Of a DNA stretch of 64,000 nt, positions 52,113 to 60,916 are shown piece after piece (within the stretch, counting starts at the first letter, position 1; every line of letters starts with the position of its first letter). The stretch comes from Geomonas sp. RF6 (GTDB lineage: Bacteria; Desulfobacterota; Desulfuromonadia; Geobacterales; Geobacteraceae): the NCBI RefSeq assembly GCF_021044625.1, contig NZ_CP087999.1, positions 1 to 64,000 on the forward strand. Direction: 5' to 3'. The translations under genes were made by a program, and so were the position numbers. The notes beneath the pieces are model-generated. The model had not been told where the DNA came from, ran no database searches, and saw nothing but the letters and a program-made list of their open reading frames with translations.

Positions 52113-53597
52113 ATGGAAATTCGCACCCTTCCGCTCGACAAAACAGCCTGCTACGACGCCATGCGCGCCCACGACTCCCGCTTTGACGGCCGCTTTTTCT
52201 GCGGAGTTTCTTCCACCGGGATCTATTGCCGCCCTATCTGCCGCGTCAAGCTTCCCCAGGAGAAGAACTGTTCTTTCTTTCCGAGCGCTGCCGCCGCCGA
52301 GGCTGCAGGGTACCGCCCGTGCCTCAGGTGCAGGCCGGAGCTCGCTCCCGGCCTCGCCCCTGCCGATTCCTTTGCAAGGATTGCCAGATCGGCCGCCCGC
52401 ATCATCGAAACGGAGTGCCTCGCTGACCAAAAGATCGTCGACCTAGCCGAGATGCTGGGGATCACCGACCGCCACCTGCGCCGCATATTCCTCTCGGAGT
52501 ACGGAGTCTCCCCTGTGCAGTTCCTCCAGACCCGCCGGTTGCTCCTGGCAAAGAGCCTCCTCACCGATACCTCCCTCCCTGTAACGGAGGTGGCGATGAC
52601 AGCAGGGTTTGGCAGCATCCGCCGTTTCAACGACCTTTTCCAGAAACGCTACCGCCTCGCGCCGTCGAGACTTCGAAAGGAGACGGAGAGCGGCTTGCGG
52701 GTGGCAGACTCCCTCACCTTCACCCTCGCGTACCGCCCGCCGTACGCCTGGAACGAGCTTCTCTCTTTCCTGCGGGACCGCGCCATTCCGGGGGTGGAGT
52801 CGGTGACAGCGGAAGCGTACCGTCGAACTGCGGCGATTCGAAAGGGGGATACCGTGCACAAGGGGTGGATCTCCGTTTCGCCGGCGCCGCGCCGTGATGC
52901 GCTGACCGCCACACTCTCCATGTCGCTGCTCCCGGTCCTGCCGCAGGCTCTCGCCCGGATCAGGCATCTTTTCGACCTCGACTCCGACCCGGCAGCGGTG
53001 CAGGAAAAGCTCTCGTCGATGGCGGCACTTTCACCTCACCTTCCCGTCGCCGGCATCCGGGTCCCCGGCTCCTTTGACGCATTCGAGATGGCGACGCGGG
53101 CGGTTCTGGGGCAGCAGGTTACGGTGAAGGCGGCCCGCACGCTGGCGACGCGGCTGGCCGCTTCTTTCGGTGAAAAGGTGGAGACGCCCTTTGCAGAGCT
53201 TTGCTGCACCTTTCCTCTTCCAGAAAGGGTGTGCGGGCTCGAGCCTGTGGCCGATCATCTGGGGCCACTGGGGGTGATAGGCGCGAGGGCGCGTTCCATT
53301 CAGGCGCTGGCGCAGGGGATTTCCTCCGGCTCCATCACCCTTTCCCCTCATGCCGATGCCGCACAGGAGATGGCAAAGCTTCTGAAGCTCCCCGGTTTCG
53401 GCCCATGGACTGTCCAGTACGTCGCCATGCGCGCCCTTGGCTGGCCAGATGCCTTCCCCGATACTGATTATGGCGTAAAGAAGGCGCTCGCAACGTTGCC
53501 GGAAGGTAAGCGGCGGGAGTTGCCGAAGACATGGAGCCCTTGGCGCTCCTACGCTACGATATCGCTTTGGAATCTGCTGAGTACGACGAAGGAATAG
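52113..53597 (+). CDS. Ada-type / AlkA DNA-3-methyladenine glycosylase fusion
   Basis: 494 residues. Residues ~1-80: Ada metal-binding domain with the methyl-accepting Cys (FFCGVSSTGIYCRPICRVKLP, CLRCRPE). ~90-190: AraC-type helix-turn-helix (LTDTSLPVTEVAMTAGFGSIRRFNDLFQKRY). ~200-490: AlkA N-terminal and HhH-GPD glycosylase domains (AVLGQQVTVKAARTLATRL, LPGFGPWTVQYVAMRALG-PDAFPDTD with the catalytic Asp). It senses methylphosphotriesters and removes alkylated bases. Followed 14 bases on by ogt. Confidence 0.95.
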   Translation: MEIRTLPLDKTACYDAMRAHDSRFDGRFFCGVSSTGIYCRPICRVKLPQEKNCSFFPSAAAAEAAGYRPCLRCRPELAPGLAPADSFARIARSAARIIETECLADQKIVDLAEMLGITDRHLRRIFLSEYGVSPVQFLQTRRLLLAKSLLTDTSLPVTEVAMTAGFGSIRRFNDLFQKRYRLAPSRLRKETESGLRVADSLTFTLAYRPPYAWNELLSFLRDRAIPGVESVTAEAYRRTAAIRKGDTVHKGWISVSPAPRRDALTATLSMSLLPVLPQALARIRHLFDLDSDPAAVQEKLSSMAALSPHLPVAGIRVPGSFDAFEMATRAVLGQQVTVKAARTLATRLAASFGEKVETPFAELCCTFPLPERVCGLEPVADHLGPLGVIGARARSIQALAQGISSGSITLSPHADAAQEMAKLLKLPGFGPWTVQYVAMRALGWPDAFPDTDYGVKKALATLPEGKRRELPKTWSPWRSYATISLWNLLSTTKE

Positions 53598-53611
53598 AGA
53601 GAGGAGATGAA

Positions 53612-54121
53612 ATGATCTACACGTGCACGATCGAAACGCCGCTTGGGGCAATGACAGCAGCAGTGCAGGACGATGCGCTCACGGGGCTGTGGTTCATGGG
53701 GCAGAAATACTACCCTACCTGTGCGGAGAAGTGGATTTGCCAGGAAAAGCATCCGGTTTTTCGGGCGGTGCAGCTTTATCTCTCCCGGTATTTTTCGGGT
53801 GAAGCGTGCGCCCACAACTTCCCGCTGGCACCACAGGGATCGCCATTCCAGAAAGCGGTATGGGAGGCGCTGACGAGGATCCCTTACGGGGAGACGGTGA
53901 CGTACGGCGCGATTGCCAAAGAGATAGCCGGTTGCATGGGGTGCGCGACGATGTCCGCGCAAGCGGTAGGGGGCGCGGTGGGACACAATCCGATATCGAT
54001 AGTGATACCGTGCCACAGGGTGCTGGGGGCAAACGGGAAGCTCACGGGGTATGCGGGAGGCGTGGAGAAGAAAGAGGCCTTGCTGCGGCTGGAAGCCGGA
54101 TCGATCGGCGTGCGGCTGTGA
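53612..54121 (+). CDS. ogt: Methylated-DNA-protein-cysteine methyltransferase
   Basis: 169 residues. Suicide repair of O6-methylguanine. The active site IPCHRVLGANGKLTGYAGGVEKK is complete, as are GSPFQKAVWEALTRIPYGETVTYGAIA and the VGGAVGHNP segment. The ATG at 53612 has GAGAGGAGATGA; a longer reading into the ada-alkA end is not needed. Two-gene alkylation-repair operon with the Ada-AlkA fusion. Confidence 0.96.
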   Translation: MIYTCTIETPLGAMTAAVQDDALTGLWFMGQKYYPTCAEKWICQEKHPVFRAVQLYLSRYFSGEACAHNFPLAPQGSPFQKAVWEALTRIPYGETVTYGAIAKEIAGCMGCATMSAQAVGGAVGHNPISIVIPCHRVLGANGKLTGYAGGVEKKEALLRLEAGSIGVRL

Positions 54122-54142
54122 GGTAGGCGCCGGGCGCGCGTC

Positions 54143-54262
54143 TATGGCGGCTGCGCCGCCATCGCAGGCAAGAGGCCTACGCTCCACGCGGTGCCAAAAG
54201 TCGTCTTCATAGCCCCCCCCGGATCGTGACGGCAGCAGCCCTCCTCGTAATCGCCGATTTTA
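54143..54262. repeat. Tandem duplicated unit with half of repeat B, copy 1
   Basis: TATGGCGGCTGCGCCGCC to TAATCGCCGATTTT, about 118 bases, repeated at 54334-54450. It contains half of repeat B followed by GTCGTCTTCATAGCC and GTGACGGCAGCAGCC. No gene is seen in 54122-54533. Confidence 0.8.
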
Positions 54263-54280
54263 TACTTCATATAGTGAACC

Positions 54281-54382
54281 CGCGCTGGAGCACAGGCTTC
54301 CCAGCCTGTACCGGCGGCGCCAGCCGCCGCACCTGTGGCGGCTGCGCCGCCATCGCAGGCAAGATGCCTACGCTCCAGCGCG
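54281..54382. repeat. Composite palindrome, repeat family B, full copy
   Basis: CGCGCTGGAGCACAGGCTTC ... GCCTACGCTCCAGCGCG with nested GGCGGCGCCAGCCGCC and GGCGGCTGCGCCGCC palindromes. Overlaps the second tandem unit (54334-54450). Confidence 0.85.
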
Positions 54383-54450
54383 GTGCCGGCAGTCGTCTTC
54401 ATAGCCACCCCGGTCGTGACGGCAGCAGCCTGCTGTAATCGCCGATTTTC
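54334..54450. repeat. Tandem duplicated unit with half of repeat B, copy 2
   Basis: TGTGGCGGCTGCGCCGCC to TAATCGCCGATTTT, the second of the two ~118-base units. Confidence 0.8.
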
Positions 54451-54533
54451 GGTCTTCCCAGCCTGTACCGGGCGGCGACCGCTTATTTGTCTCTGCGTAA
54501 TCTGCGAATAGAGCTTTTACTTGCTGGATCCCA

Positions 54534-54566
54534 CAGAAAAAGCCCCGTGACCATCGCCGCGGGGCT
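54534..54566 (-). terminator. Terminator of the lipoprotein gene
   Basis: On the minus strand AGCCCCG...CGGGGCT is followed by TTTTTCTGTGG, about 30 bases after the stop. Confidence 0.75.
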
Positions 54567-54595
54567 TCTCCTTTGCTGTAGATACCCTTTTTTAG

Positions 54596-55759
54596 CTAAT
54601 TCGCCGTCACAGTTATCGATGCGCCGGGGACCGTGTTTCCGTCCAGATCGACAATCTTCGCTCCCGCCTCAATGAGGCTGCTGGTGAAGGCGGGCGTTGT
54701 GCCGGTGGGCACTGCGCAGGCGATGCTGATGAACTGTCCGGAGGCGAGTCCGTCCGAGCTCGCCAGCCCGACACGTACCTTTCCGGGGGTGCCCGTGGAG
54801 GCGGCGGTGTACTTGGCGATGGCGAGCGACCCGCTGGCCGCGCTCATTACGGCACCCGCCACAGCCCCGGTGGTGTCGGAGACAACGGTCACCCCTGCAG
54901 GCAGGTCGAGGGTCAGGTCGATACCGTACGCTTTTGCCGTCCCCCCCGCAAGCGACAGCTTCACAACCATCGTCTTCGAACCGACATTGAGAAGCGCGGG
55001 CGGCACGGTGCCCGTCGTCACGCCCGTCTGGTTCAGGTTGCTTCCAAGGTATGCATTGAGTGCCGTGGTGAACGCTGTCTTCTTCGCCTCGGACATGCCG
55101 TCGCTGTTTGCAGCCAAGTCGTTCTGTAGGGCAGTTACGAGGTTGAAGACGGCATCAGCAGTATTGGTCGTAGCCATCTTCGAAAGGGTGGCGAGCGCCA
55201 GGGTGTAGATTTTCTGCGGGGTGGTGGCAGTAGACATGGCCAGAGCAGTGACGTCCACCGGTGTCGTTCCGATCACATCGACCCCGAAGATGGTGCTGAC
55301 CACTGCGTTCGCGGCTTTGATGTTGGCGGCGGTGAGCGTGCCGGCCTTTTGGACGGCGAGGTGGGTGAGCGGCGTGACAGAAACCGTTACGTTGCCCGCC
55401 ACCTTGTCCACGGCAGCCATAAGCGGCTTCTGCGGCGTAATGGTGACCGCCGTGCCGGTAGCCTCGTCAAGGTACGCCCCGCTGACGGTCACAAGGACCG
55501 GGCCGCTGTAGCTCCCGAGATCTGCAGCGTAGTACCCCCTCGCGTCAGTGGAGGTCGTCTTCAGCAATTGGCCGCTTTCGCCGTACAGCTGGCTGATCGA
55601 GTAGATATTTACATTGCTGAGGCCGTTCTTGATAAGCCCAGCCGAGGCGACACCGCTCACGGTATTGGTGGCCGTCGTCCCAGCCCCGCCTCCACCGCCG
55701 CATCCCGCCAGTGACAGCGCAACTGCCCCAAGGATCATATACAGCGCGTTCTTCTTCAT
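54596..55759 (-). CDS. Secreted lipoprotein with carboxypeptidase-regulatory-like and cohesin-like regions
   Basis: 387 residues. Lipobox LSLAGC at ~21 followed by a Gly run. An N-terminal Ig/CarboxypepD_reg-like part (VSGVASAGLIKNG...LLKTTSTDARGYYAADLGSY) leads to a helical middle (~130-240) and a C-terminal beta-rich part (ALLNVGSKTMVVKLSLAGG...GKVRVGLASSDGLASGQFISIACAV) resembling a cohesin-type module. Envelope protein of unknown role; several such paralogues are usual in Geobacter. The ATG at 55759 has GGAGGAATT; a TTG just before is less likely. Confidence 0.85.
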   Translation of the reverse strand: MKKNALYMILGAVALSLAGCGGGGGAGTTATNTVSGVASAGLIKNGLSNVNIYSISQLYGESGQLLKTTSTDARGYYAADLGSYSGPVLVTVSGAYLDEATGTAVTITPQKPLMAAVDKVAGNVTVSVTPLTHLAVQKAGTLTAANIKAANAVVSTIFGVDVIGTTPVDVTALAMSTATTPQKIYTLALATLSKMATTNTADAVFNLVTALQNDLAANSDGMSEAKKTAFTTALNAYLGSNLNQTGVTTGTVPPALLNVGSKTMVVKLSLAGGTAKAYGIDLTLDLPAGVTVVSDTTGAVAGAVMSAASGSLAIAKYTAASTGTPGKVRVGLASSDGLASGQFISIACAVPTGTTPAFTSSLIEAGAKIVDLDGNTVPGASITVTAN

Positions 55760-55986
55760 CAATTCCTCCGTGTCTTATGAGACAGGGTGTGAGCCTGTCC
55801 CGATAACAGTGTAAATACTGCATGTGCTGCGTCTTGATAGCAGCTTTTCCTCCCCGGTGCAATACTCTTAAAGGTCAATGACAGCGAGGCCCCAATAAAT
55901 CCTGTACAAGGACATAAGCTCTCACTACCGCTGTGTTTGGCACAGAAGACTCTGAGTCAGGGATTGAACGCTGAAAGTATGGGCGA

Positions 55987-56024
55987 GAAAAAAGGCCGCT
56001 CCTCAATCGGAGGCGGCCTTTTCT
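55987..56024 (-). terminator. Terminator of the MucR-like gene
   Basis: Minus strand: AAGGCCGC-TCC / GGA-GCGGCCTT hairpin followed by TTTTTCTC, just after the stop at 56030. Confidence 0.85.
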
Positions 56025-56029
56025 GTTTT

Positions 56030-56551
56030 TTAGGCGGTTGCCTTGGCGGAAGATTTTTTTGTCTTTGCGGGCTTTGCGGGCTTGGCAGCCTTGTCGCCGC
56101 CCTTCCCTCTTGCAGGAGCTTTCTTTGCCTCCAGCTTTGCCATGCGCACTTCACGCGCCTTTGCCAGGTTGTCCGCCAGGCCGCGCTCCTGTGCCATCTG
56201 CCTCCTCGCCTCCGAGTAGCTCTTTGCCGAGAGCGACTGCGTTGCGGGGATACCGTGCTTTTTCTTGTAAGCGCCCGGCTTCATCTGATGAGCCGTGCTG
56301 AGGTGCCGGGTAAGGGTCTTGAAACCGCCGGCCCCACACTCCAAGCAGATGACCTCGTGCTTCTTGAAGGCATCCTTGACCATCAAAGGAGCTTTAGCCT
56401 CTGTTGTTTCTTCGAGCGACTGCCCACCTTCCAACTTCTTCAGGGCGGTGTGAACCTTTTCGATCTCGGCTAACAGCTCCTCTGTCGTCATAGTTGTCTT
56501 AGCAGCATGCGCTGCTACTAGGTTTGCTGCGACTTCTACCAGTGTCGCCAT
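56030..56551 (-). CDS. MucR/Ros-type zinc-finger transcriptional regulator
   Basis: 173 residues. The core holds a Ros/MucR zinc finger (VICLECGAGGFKTLTRHLSTAH, with two Cys and two His) followed by PGAYKKKHGIPATQSLSAKSYSEARR. A ~45-residue Lys/Ala-rich tail (KAAKPAKPAKTKKSSAK) suggests non-specific DNA binding. MucR proteins in alphaproteobacteria are global, H-NS-like silencers; the role in this group is unknown. Confidence 0.92.
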   Translation of the reverse strand: MATLVEVAANLVAAHAAKTTMTTEELLAEIEKVHTALKKLEGGQSLEETTEAKAPLMVKDAFKKHEVICLECGAGGFKTLTRHLSTAHQMKPGAYKKKHGIPATQSLSAKSYSEARRQMAQERGLADNLAKAREVRMAKLEAKKAPARGKGGDKAAKPAKPAKTKKSSAKATA

Positions 56552-56750
56552 CGGTGCTCCTTCCGTCTATAGGATAATTACCTGTGGAATAATGTTCCGG
56601 TTTAAGGGAAGTGTCAATAGCCAACTGCACAATTATGAGCAACTACAGTAAAAAAAATGTGTAGACGGTCTTTCCAAACAGAGATTTCGGGGTCCTACGG
56701 TCCGAGTCGAAGCAATGCACGGAATTCACGCCACTCCTGTACTTGCGGAG

Positions 56751-57431
56751 CTATCGCTTGAGCATCATGCCATAGCGCTCTTTAAGGAGATTTCGAAGCC
56801 GGGTCATGAAGCGCTCACCGGGATCGATCTTCACGGTTGGACGGTACCTTCCGTCGAGCTCCCTGCGGAGCGCGTAGTGAGGCAGCGCCTTGTCCTGGTA
56901 TTCGTGGTGTCCCAGGAGATAGCCAATGGAGGGATGACGAGAAACGAGATCGGCGATAAGCGCCGCATCCGCCTCAAGCTGGGCCTCGGTAAGCGCACTC
57001 TCCCCTTCCCCGACATTTTCAATCCCCAAGGCGAGGTGATTGAAGCCGATCGTGTGCCGGCAGACCACGTTGTCAGGTGCGAGCCGGTAAATGGTTCCGT
57101 TGAGGTCGACCATGAAATGCGCGGAGACGTTGACAGCGCCGCCGCTGCGGATGTCCTCGCGCGAAAGAACGGCGGGAGTGAAAAAGCGCTCGCTTTCGGC
57201 GAGGCTCAGGAAAGCGGTGTAGTGAACGACAATCATCTGCGGCTTTTCCAGCAGATGCCCTTCGTTTCCGTAGTGGAGCCTGCAGTAATCGTTGGTGAGC
57301 GCCAGCCGCTCCTCGTTGAAGAGCGGCCGCTTGATGACCTTGAGCCGGCCCTCGCCGCCATGCGAGCACCCTGCAAGGACAGCGAACAGCATCAGTAAAA
57401 GGGGACAGGCTGACTGGCGAACTCGGTGCAT
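56751..57431 (-). CDS. N-acetylmuramoyl-L-alanine amidase lipoprotein
   Basis: 226 residues from the ATG at 57431. A signal with lipobox AVLAGC makes it a lipoprotein. The amidase_2 domain has zinc ligands visible in MIVVHYTA, RHTIGFNHLALGIENVG and LLGHHEYQDKALPHY (HxxxDKxDPG-like region reduced to KIDPG). It cleaves the amide bond between N-acetylmuramic acid and the stem peptide. Stands alone. Confidence 0.9.
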   Translation of the reverse strand: MHRVRQSACPLLLMLFAVLAGCSHGGEGRLKVIKRPLFNEERLALTNDYCRLHYGNEGHLLEKPQMIVVHYTAFLSLAESERFFTPAVLSREDIRSGGAVNVSAHFMVDLNGTIYRLAPDNVVCRHTIGFNHLALGIENVGEGESALTEAQLEADAALIADLVSRHPSIGYLLGHHEYQDKALPHYALRRELDGRYRPTVKIDPGERFMTRLRNLLKERYGMMLKR

Positions 57432-57610
57432 GCAATTTCTCTCCCGATTTTCAGCCTGGCAATTGACCATACTATCGGCCGCCTGTCAATACAGGGAGCG
57501 ATGCGGCAAGATGCATCATTGCCGGGGAAGATTCACTCTCTCGACAACGGGTGCCTGTTGTTTATAGTTGGAAGGTTTTGGGAAATTCAGTCCAGCTAAG
57601 GAGGTTCGCC

Positions 57611-58099
57611 ATGCAACTCGAGATAGACGTAATGCAGGTCGATTATCCAGACGGATGCAATATCATCCTCGGCCAGACCCACTTCATCAAAACGGCCGAA
57701 GACCTCTACGAGATCATCGCCACCTCCGTCCCTCAGGCCCGCTTCGGGATCGCCTTCACGGAGGCGTCCGGCCCGTGCCTGATCCGCAGCGAAGGGAACG
57801 ACGCAGAATTGGCCAAAGAATGCGAAGGTATTCTCAACGAGATCGGCGCCGGCCACGTCTTCTGCGTCCTGCTTCGCGACGCGTATCCCATAAACGTGTT
57901 GAACCAGATCAAGGGGTGTCCCGAGGTGTGCCGGATCTATTGCGCAACAGCAAACCCCCTCCAGGTGATGATTGGCTCCACGACGCAGGGACGCGGCATC
58001 CTCGGGGTCATCGACGGTTTTCCGCCAAAAGGGGTCGAGTCGGAAAAAGACAGGCAGGACCGCCGGGATCTCCTTCGACGGATCGGGTACAAGCGGTGA
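57611..58099 (+). CDS. Adenosine-specific kinase family protein
   Basis: 162 residues, highly conserved family: [110 protein letters not shown]. The family is annotated as adenosine-specific kinase from one archaeal structure; its real role is uncertain. ATG at 57611 with AAGGAGGTTCGCC. Confidence 0.94.
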   Translation: [162 protein letters not shown]

Positions 58100-58116
58100 G
58101 GTAGACGAACGAAAGG

Positions 58117-58139
58117 CCCCCTCGCTTCTGGTGAGGGGG
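58117..58139 (+). terminator. Weak hairpin after the adenosine-specific kinase gene
   Basis: CCCCCTCGC-TTCT-GGTGAGGGGG hairpin, 18 bases past the stop, without a strong T-run. Confidence 0.45.
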
Positions 58140-58237
58140 TTCAGGCAGAAGGAAACCGGCGCTGTTAAAACAGGTCGCGACAGGAAGGAAAAGATTGTGC
58201 CTCGGCAAGACAGAAGGTATAAAGTCATGCCAGGCAA

Positions 58238-58960
58238 GTGGCAGATTCACAGAAGGGGCAACAGGTTCCTACCAGAGTGACCATAGACAAATCATCACGC
58301 AACCGCCTCAACGAGAAGCTCCTCCAGCACTTTTCCGGAGAAACCCTCTTCGATGCCATCGGACGCGCCGTCTGCCGCGCGGGATGCCTCCCGCGCAAGG
58401 AACTGTACGAGGCGTGGGAGGTCGCGCGCCGCGTCAGGCGCCGATTCCGGGGGGGGCGGGTCGTCGACCTCGCCTGCGGCCACGGCCTTCTCGCCATGAT
58501 CCTCCTGCTCCTCGACGACAGCTCCCCCAACGCCCTCGCCGTCGACCGCCGCATCCCCGCAAGCGGCGGCGCGCTGCAAGGAGCGATGCTGGCAGAGTGG
58601 CCGCGCCTGCAAGGGCGCGTGGAGTTTGTCGAGGAGGACCTTGCGGAGGTGACCTTGCAGGCCGGTGATCTTGTCGTCTCGGCCCATGCCTGCGGCGCCC
58701 TCACCGATCTCGTCCTCGACCGCGCAATCGCTGCGGGGGCAAGGGTCGCGGTGCTGCCGTGCTGCCATGACTACCGCGGCGCCGAACTGGGCGGCCTCGA
58801 CGGGTGGATGGACGGCGCGCTGGCGCTGGACGTCATGCGCGCCGGCCGCCTCCGCGCTGCCGGATACCGGGTCTACACCCAAACCATTCCCGGAGACATC
58901 ACCCCGAAAAACCGGCTCCTCATGGCCGAGCCTGTTCTCCATTCCGCCCCCCGCGGCTAG
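58238..58960 (+). CDS. SAM-dependent methyltransferase-like protein
   Basis: 240 residues. The Rossmann motif I is RVVDLACGHGLLAMI (GxG), motif II NALAVDRR, and post-motif DLVVSAHACGALTDLVLD. The HACG...PCCHDYR segment is typical of the Methyltransf_32 group, which acts on tRNA or related substrates in some homologues. The GTG at 58238 is the longest start; a GTG at 58277 is an alternative and neither has a strong ribosome site. A decayed copy of its C-terminus lies at 59849-59962. Confidence 0.85.
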   Translation: MADSQKGQQVPTRVTIDKSSRNRLNEKLLQHFSGETLFDAIGRAVCRAGCLPRKELYEAWEVARRVRRRFRGGRVVDLACGHGLLAMILLLLDDSSPNALAVDRRIPASGGALQGAMLAEWPRLQGRVEFVEEDLAEVTLQAGDLVVSAHACGALTDLVLDRAIAAGARVAVLPCCHDYRGAELGGLDGWMDGALALDVMRAGRLRAAGYRVYTQTIPGDITPKNRLLMAEPVLHSAPRG

Positions 58961-58963
58961 AGA

Positions 58964-59788
58964 TCACCGCCCCTTCCAGAAGTTCGGGTAGATGAGTGCC
59001 ACACCTACGGCGACACCGTACTTCGGCGCCGGCCCGTCGTGCTCTACATTCCAGAAAGGCTCGACAAAACAGCTCACATCTTGCCTCCCGATCCTGAATA
59101 CCCGCCCGACCCCGAGGTCGACGGGGAGAAGCTTCTTGCCGTTCTTCCAGTTGAATAACATCTGGGGCTGCGATCTCAAAAACCATCCCTTCCCGAGCTG
59201 GTAGGACGCGAAGGGCTGGAAAACCATTACGCTGACATCCTTGCGCGTATCCTCACCGGCAAAAGAGATGGGGTTTTGCAGAAGCACCCCCACCAGCCAC
59301 CTCTCAGGCGTGAACGCCACTCCCGCAGCGGGTCCTACTTGCCACTTTTCCTGTCCCGTCTCGCGCCGGCTTGCCGTCGGGAAGACGAAGACCGGCCCGA
59401 CCCCCCAGATGACGTTCGGAGCCGGATAGAATACCGCGAGGTCAAGGAAACGCAGGTCGCCGGAACCGGTGACGCCGCCGGGGAGTGTGATCGCTGCGGG
59501 AATGGAGAGTAGCGAGAGCTGGGGGAGAGGGATCAGGCGCCGCTTCGGCAATGGCATCGTTACGGAGAAAAGGACCGCGTTGCCGTCGCCGTGGAGGTCG
59601 AGGTATTCGGGGTGGTAACTCTCCAGGAGCCGCAGCTGCAGAATGGAAGATATCGGCGCATTCGCCTGATTCACCAGATCCGCCTGCGGCGAGGGGTCCG
59701 GCGTCTCCTCTCCACGGGCTCCGGCCACGGCAATCGCGGTGCCTAGCAGAATGGCGAAGATGACGGCGCGCAGCGGGGAACCTTCCAT
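58964..59788 (-). CDS. Putative outer membrane transporter/porin-like protein
   Basis: 274 residues with a signal peptide (MEGSPLRAVIFAILLGTAIAVAGARG). The body is beta-rich (NAVLFSVTMPLPKRRLIPLPQLSLLSIPAAITLPGG, WQVGPAAGVAFTPERWLVGVLLQNPISFAG, ASYQLGKGWFLRSQPQ, LPVDLGVGRVFRIGRQDVSCFVEPFWN). This resembles the small 'neuromedin U'/transporter-like barrel family, with unknown substrate. It lies convergent with the methyltransferase and is flanked on the other side by the methyltransferase remnant. Confidence 0.82.
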   Translation of the reverse strand: MEGSPLRAVIFAILLGTAIAVAGARGEETPDPSPQADLVNQANAPISSILQLRLLESYHPEYLDLHGDGNAVLFSVTMPLPKRRLIPLPQLSLLSIPAAITLPGGVTGSGDLRFLDLAVFYPAPNVIWGVGPVFVFPTASRRETGQEKWQVGPAAGVAFTPERWLVGVLLQNPISFAGEDTRKDVSVMVFQPFASYQLGKGWFLRSQPQMLFNWKNGKKLLPVDLGVGRVFRIGRQDVSCFVEPFWNVEHDGPAPKYGVAVGVALIYPNFWKGR

Positions 59789-59848
59789 CGGTCGTACTCC
59801 TTCATCATGAGCCACGGGGAGGAGCGCATTCCCCTCGGACCCGCCTTC

Positions 59849-59962
59849 GCTGGCGCTCGATGTGGTGCGAGCCGGGCGCCTGCGCTCCGCCGGTTATCGC
59901 GTCTACACCCAGAAGATCCCCTCGGACATCACGCCGAAAAACCGGCTTCTCATGGCGGAGCC
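59849..59962 (+). pseudogene. Remnant of a methyltransferase C-terminus
   Basis: This stretch translates to LALDVVRAGRLRSAGYRVYT then QKIPSDITPKN, very close to the end of the methyltransferase at 58238-58960. An A-run has six A (59936-59941) where the intact gene has five, which shifts the frame before RLLMAEP. There is no start or ribosome site. A decayed partial duplicate, with the outer-membrane gene between the two copies. Confidence 0.8.
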
Positions 59963-60041
59963 GCCCCCGGGGCACTGCTCCCCCTGAGGACGCTCCCTGT
60001 CGCAGCGGCGCGGCCGGCTCCTCGATCCGGCACCTCTTCCC

Positions 60042-60863
60042 CTAGAACGGCTCCGGTATGAACTTGAAGGGGTAATCCGGGGAGTGGTACTTCGGGTTCT
60101 TCTCCCGGGCCGGCAGCTTTACCTTGTCGTGCGGCACGTCCTTGTAGTGGATCTGGCTCAGCAGGTGGGTGATGAGATTGAGCCGCGCACGCTTCTTGTC
60201 ATCGGATTTCACCACGTACCACGGCCCCCACGACGTGTCCGTCGCGGCAAACATCTCGTCGCGCGCCCGGGTGTAGTCGTCCCAGCGGCTGTACGACTTG
60301 AGATCCATGGGGGAAAGTTTCCAGATCTTGCGCCCGTCGTCGATGCGTGCCTCGAGTCTGCGGGTCTGCTCGTCGGGGCTTACCTCCAGCCAGTATTTCA
60401 GAAGGATGATGCCGGAATCGACCATCGCCTTTTCCACCATCGGCACCATCTGCAGGAACTTTTTGGACTGCTCCTCGGTGCAAAACCCCATCACCCGCTC
60501 CACACCGGCGCGGTTGTACCAGCTCCGGTCGAAGATGACGATCTCCCCTGCCGAGGGGAAGTGCTGAATGTAGCGCTGGGAGTACATCTGCGACTTCTCA
60601 CGTTCCGTCGGGGCGGGGAGAGCCACCACCCGGAAGGTCCGGGGACTGACCCGCTCGGTGATCGCCTTGATCGTCCCCCCTTTTCCAGCTCCGTCGCGCC
60701 CTTCGAAGACGACGCACACCTTGAGCCCCTTGTACTTCACCCACTCCTGGAGCTTCACCAGCTCAACATGCAGCTTCGCGAGCTCCTTGTCGTAATCCTT
60801 CGTCTTCAGCTTCCCCCCTGCCGCCTCAGTGCCCCCCTTCTTCTTTTTCTTTCCCTTGGCCAT
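60042..60863 (-). CDS. ppk2: Polyphosphate kinase 2
   Basis: 273 residues. PPK2 domain: Walker A FEGRDGAGKGGTIKAI, lid ERVSPRTFRVVALPAPTEREK, Walker B IVIFDRSWYNRAGVERVMGF, and SDDKKRARLNLI. It phosphorylates nucleotides using polyphosphate, or the reverse. The N-terminus is a Lys-rich extension (KGKKKKKGG). ATG at 60863 with GAGGAGGATG; a longer reading runs into repeat C and is rejected. Confidence 0.95.
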   Translation of the reverse strand: MAKGKKKKKGGTEAAGGKLKTKDYDKELAKLHVELVKLQEWVKYKGLKVCVVFEGRDGAGKGGTIKAITERVSPRTFRVVALPAPTEREKSQMYSQRYIQHFPSAGEIVIFDRSWYNRAGVERVMGFCTEEQSKKFLQMVPMVEKAMVDSGIILLKYWLEVSPDEQTRRLEARIDDGRKIWKLSPMDLKSYSRWDDYTRARDEMFAATDTSWGPWYVVKSDDKKRARLNLITHLLSQIHYKDVPHDKVKLPAREKNPKYHSPDYPFKFIPEPF

Positions 60864-60916
60864 GACATCCTCCTCTGTACCGGCTCCAGCCGCTCGACCG
60901 CGCGTTTTCTTGATGG

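Noticed and set aside
54143-54450. Possible CRISPR array
   Set aside because: Repeats are palindromic intergenic units with irregular spacing, no unique spacers, and no cas genes nearby.
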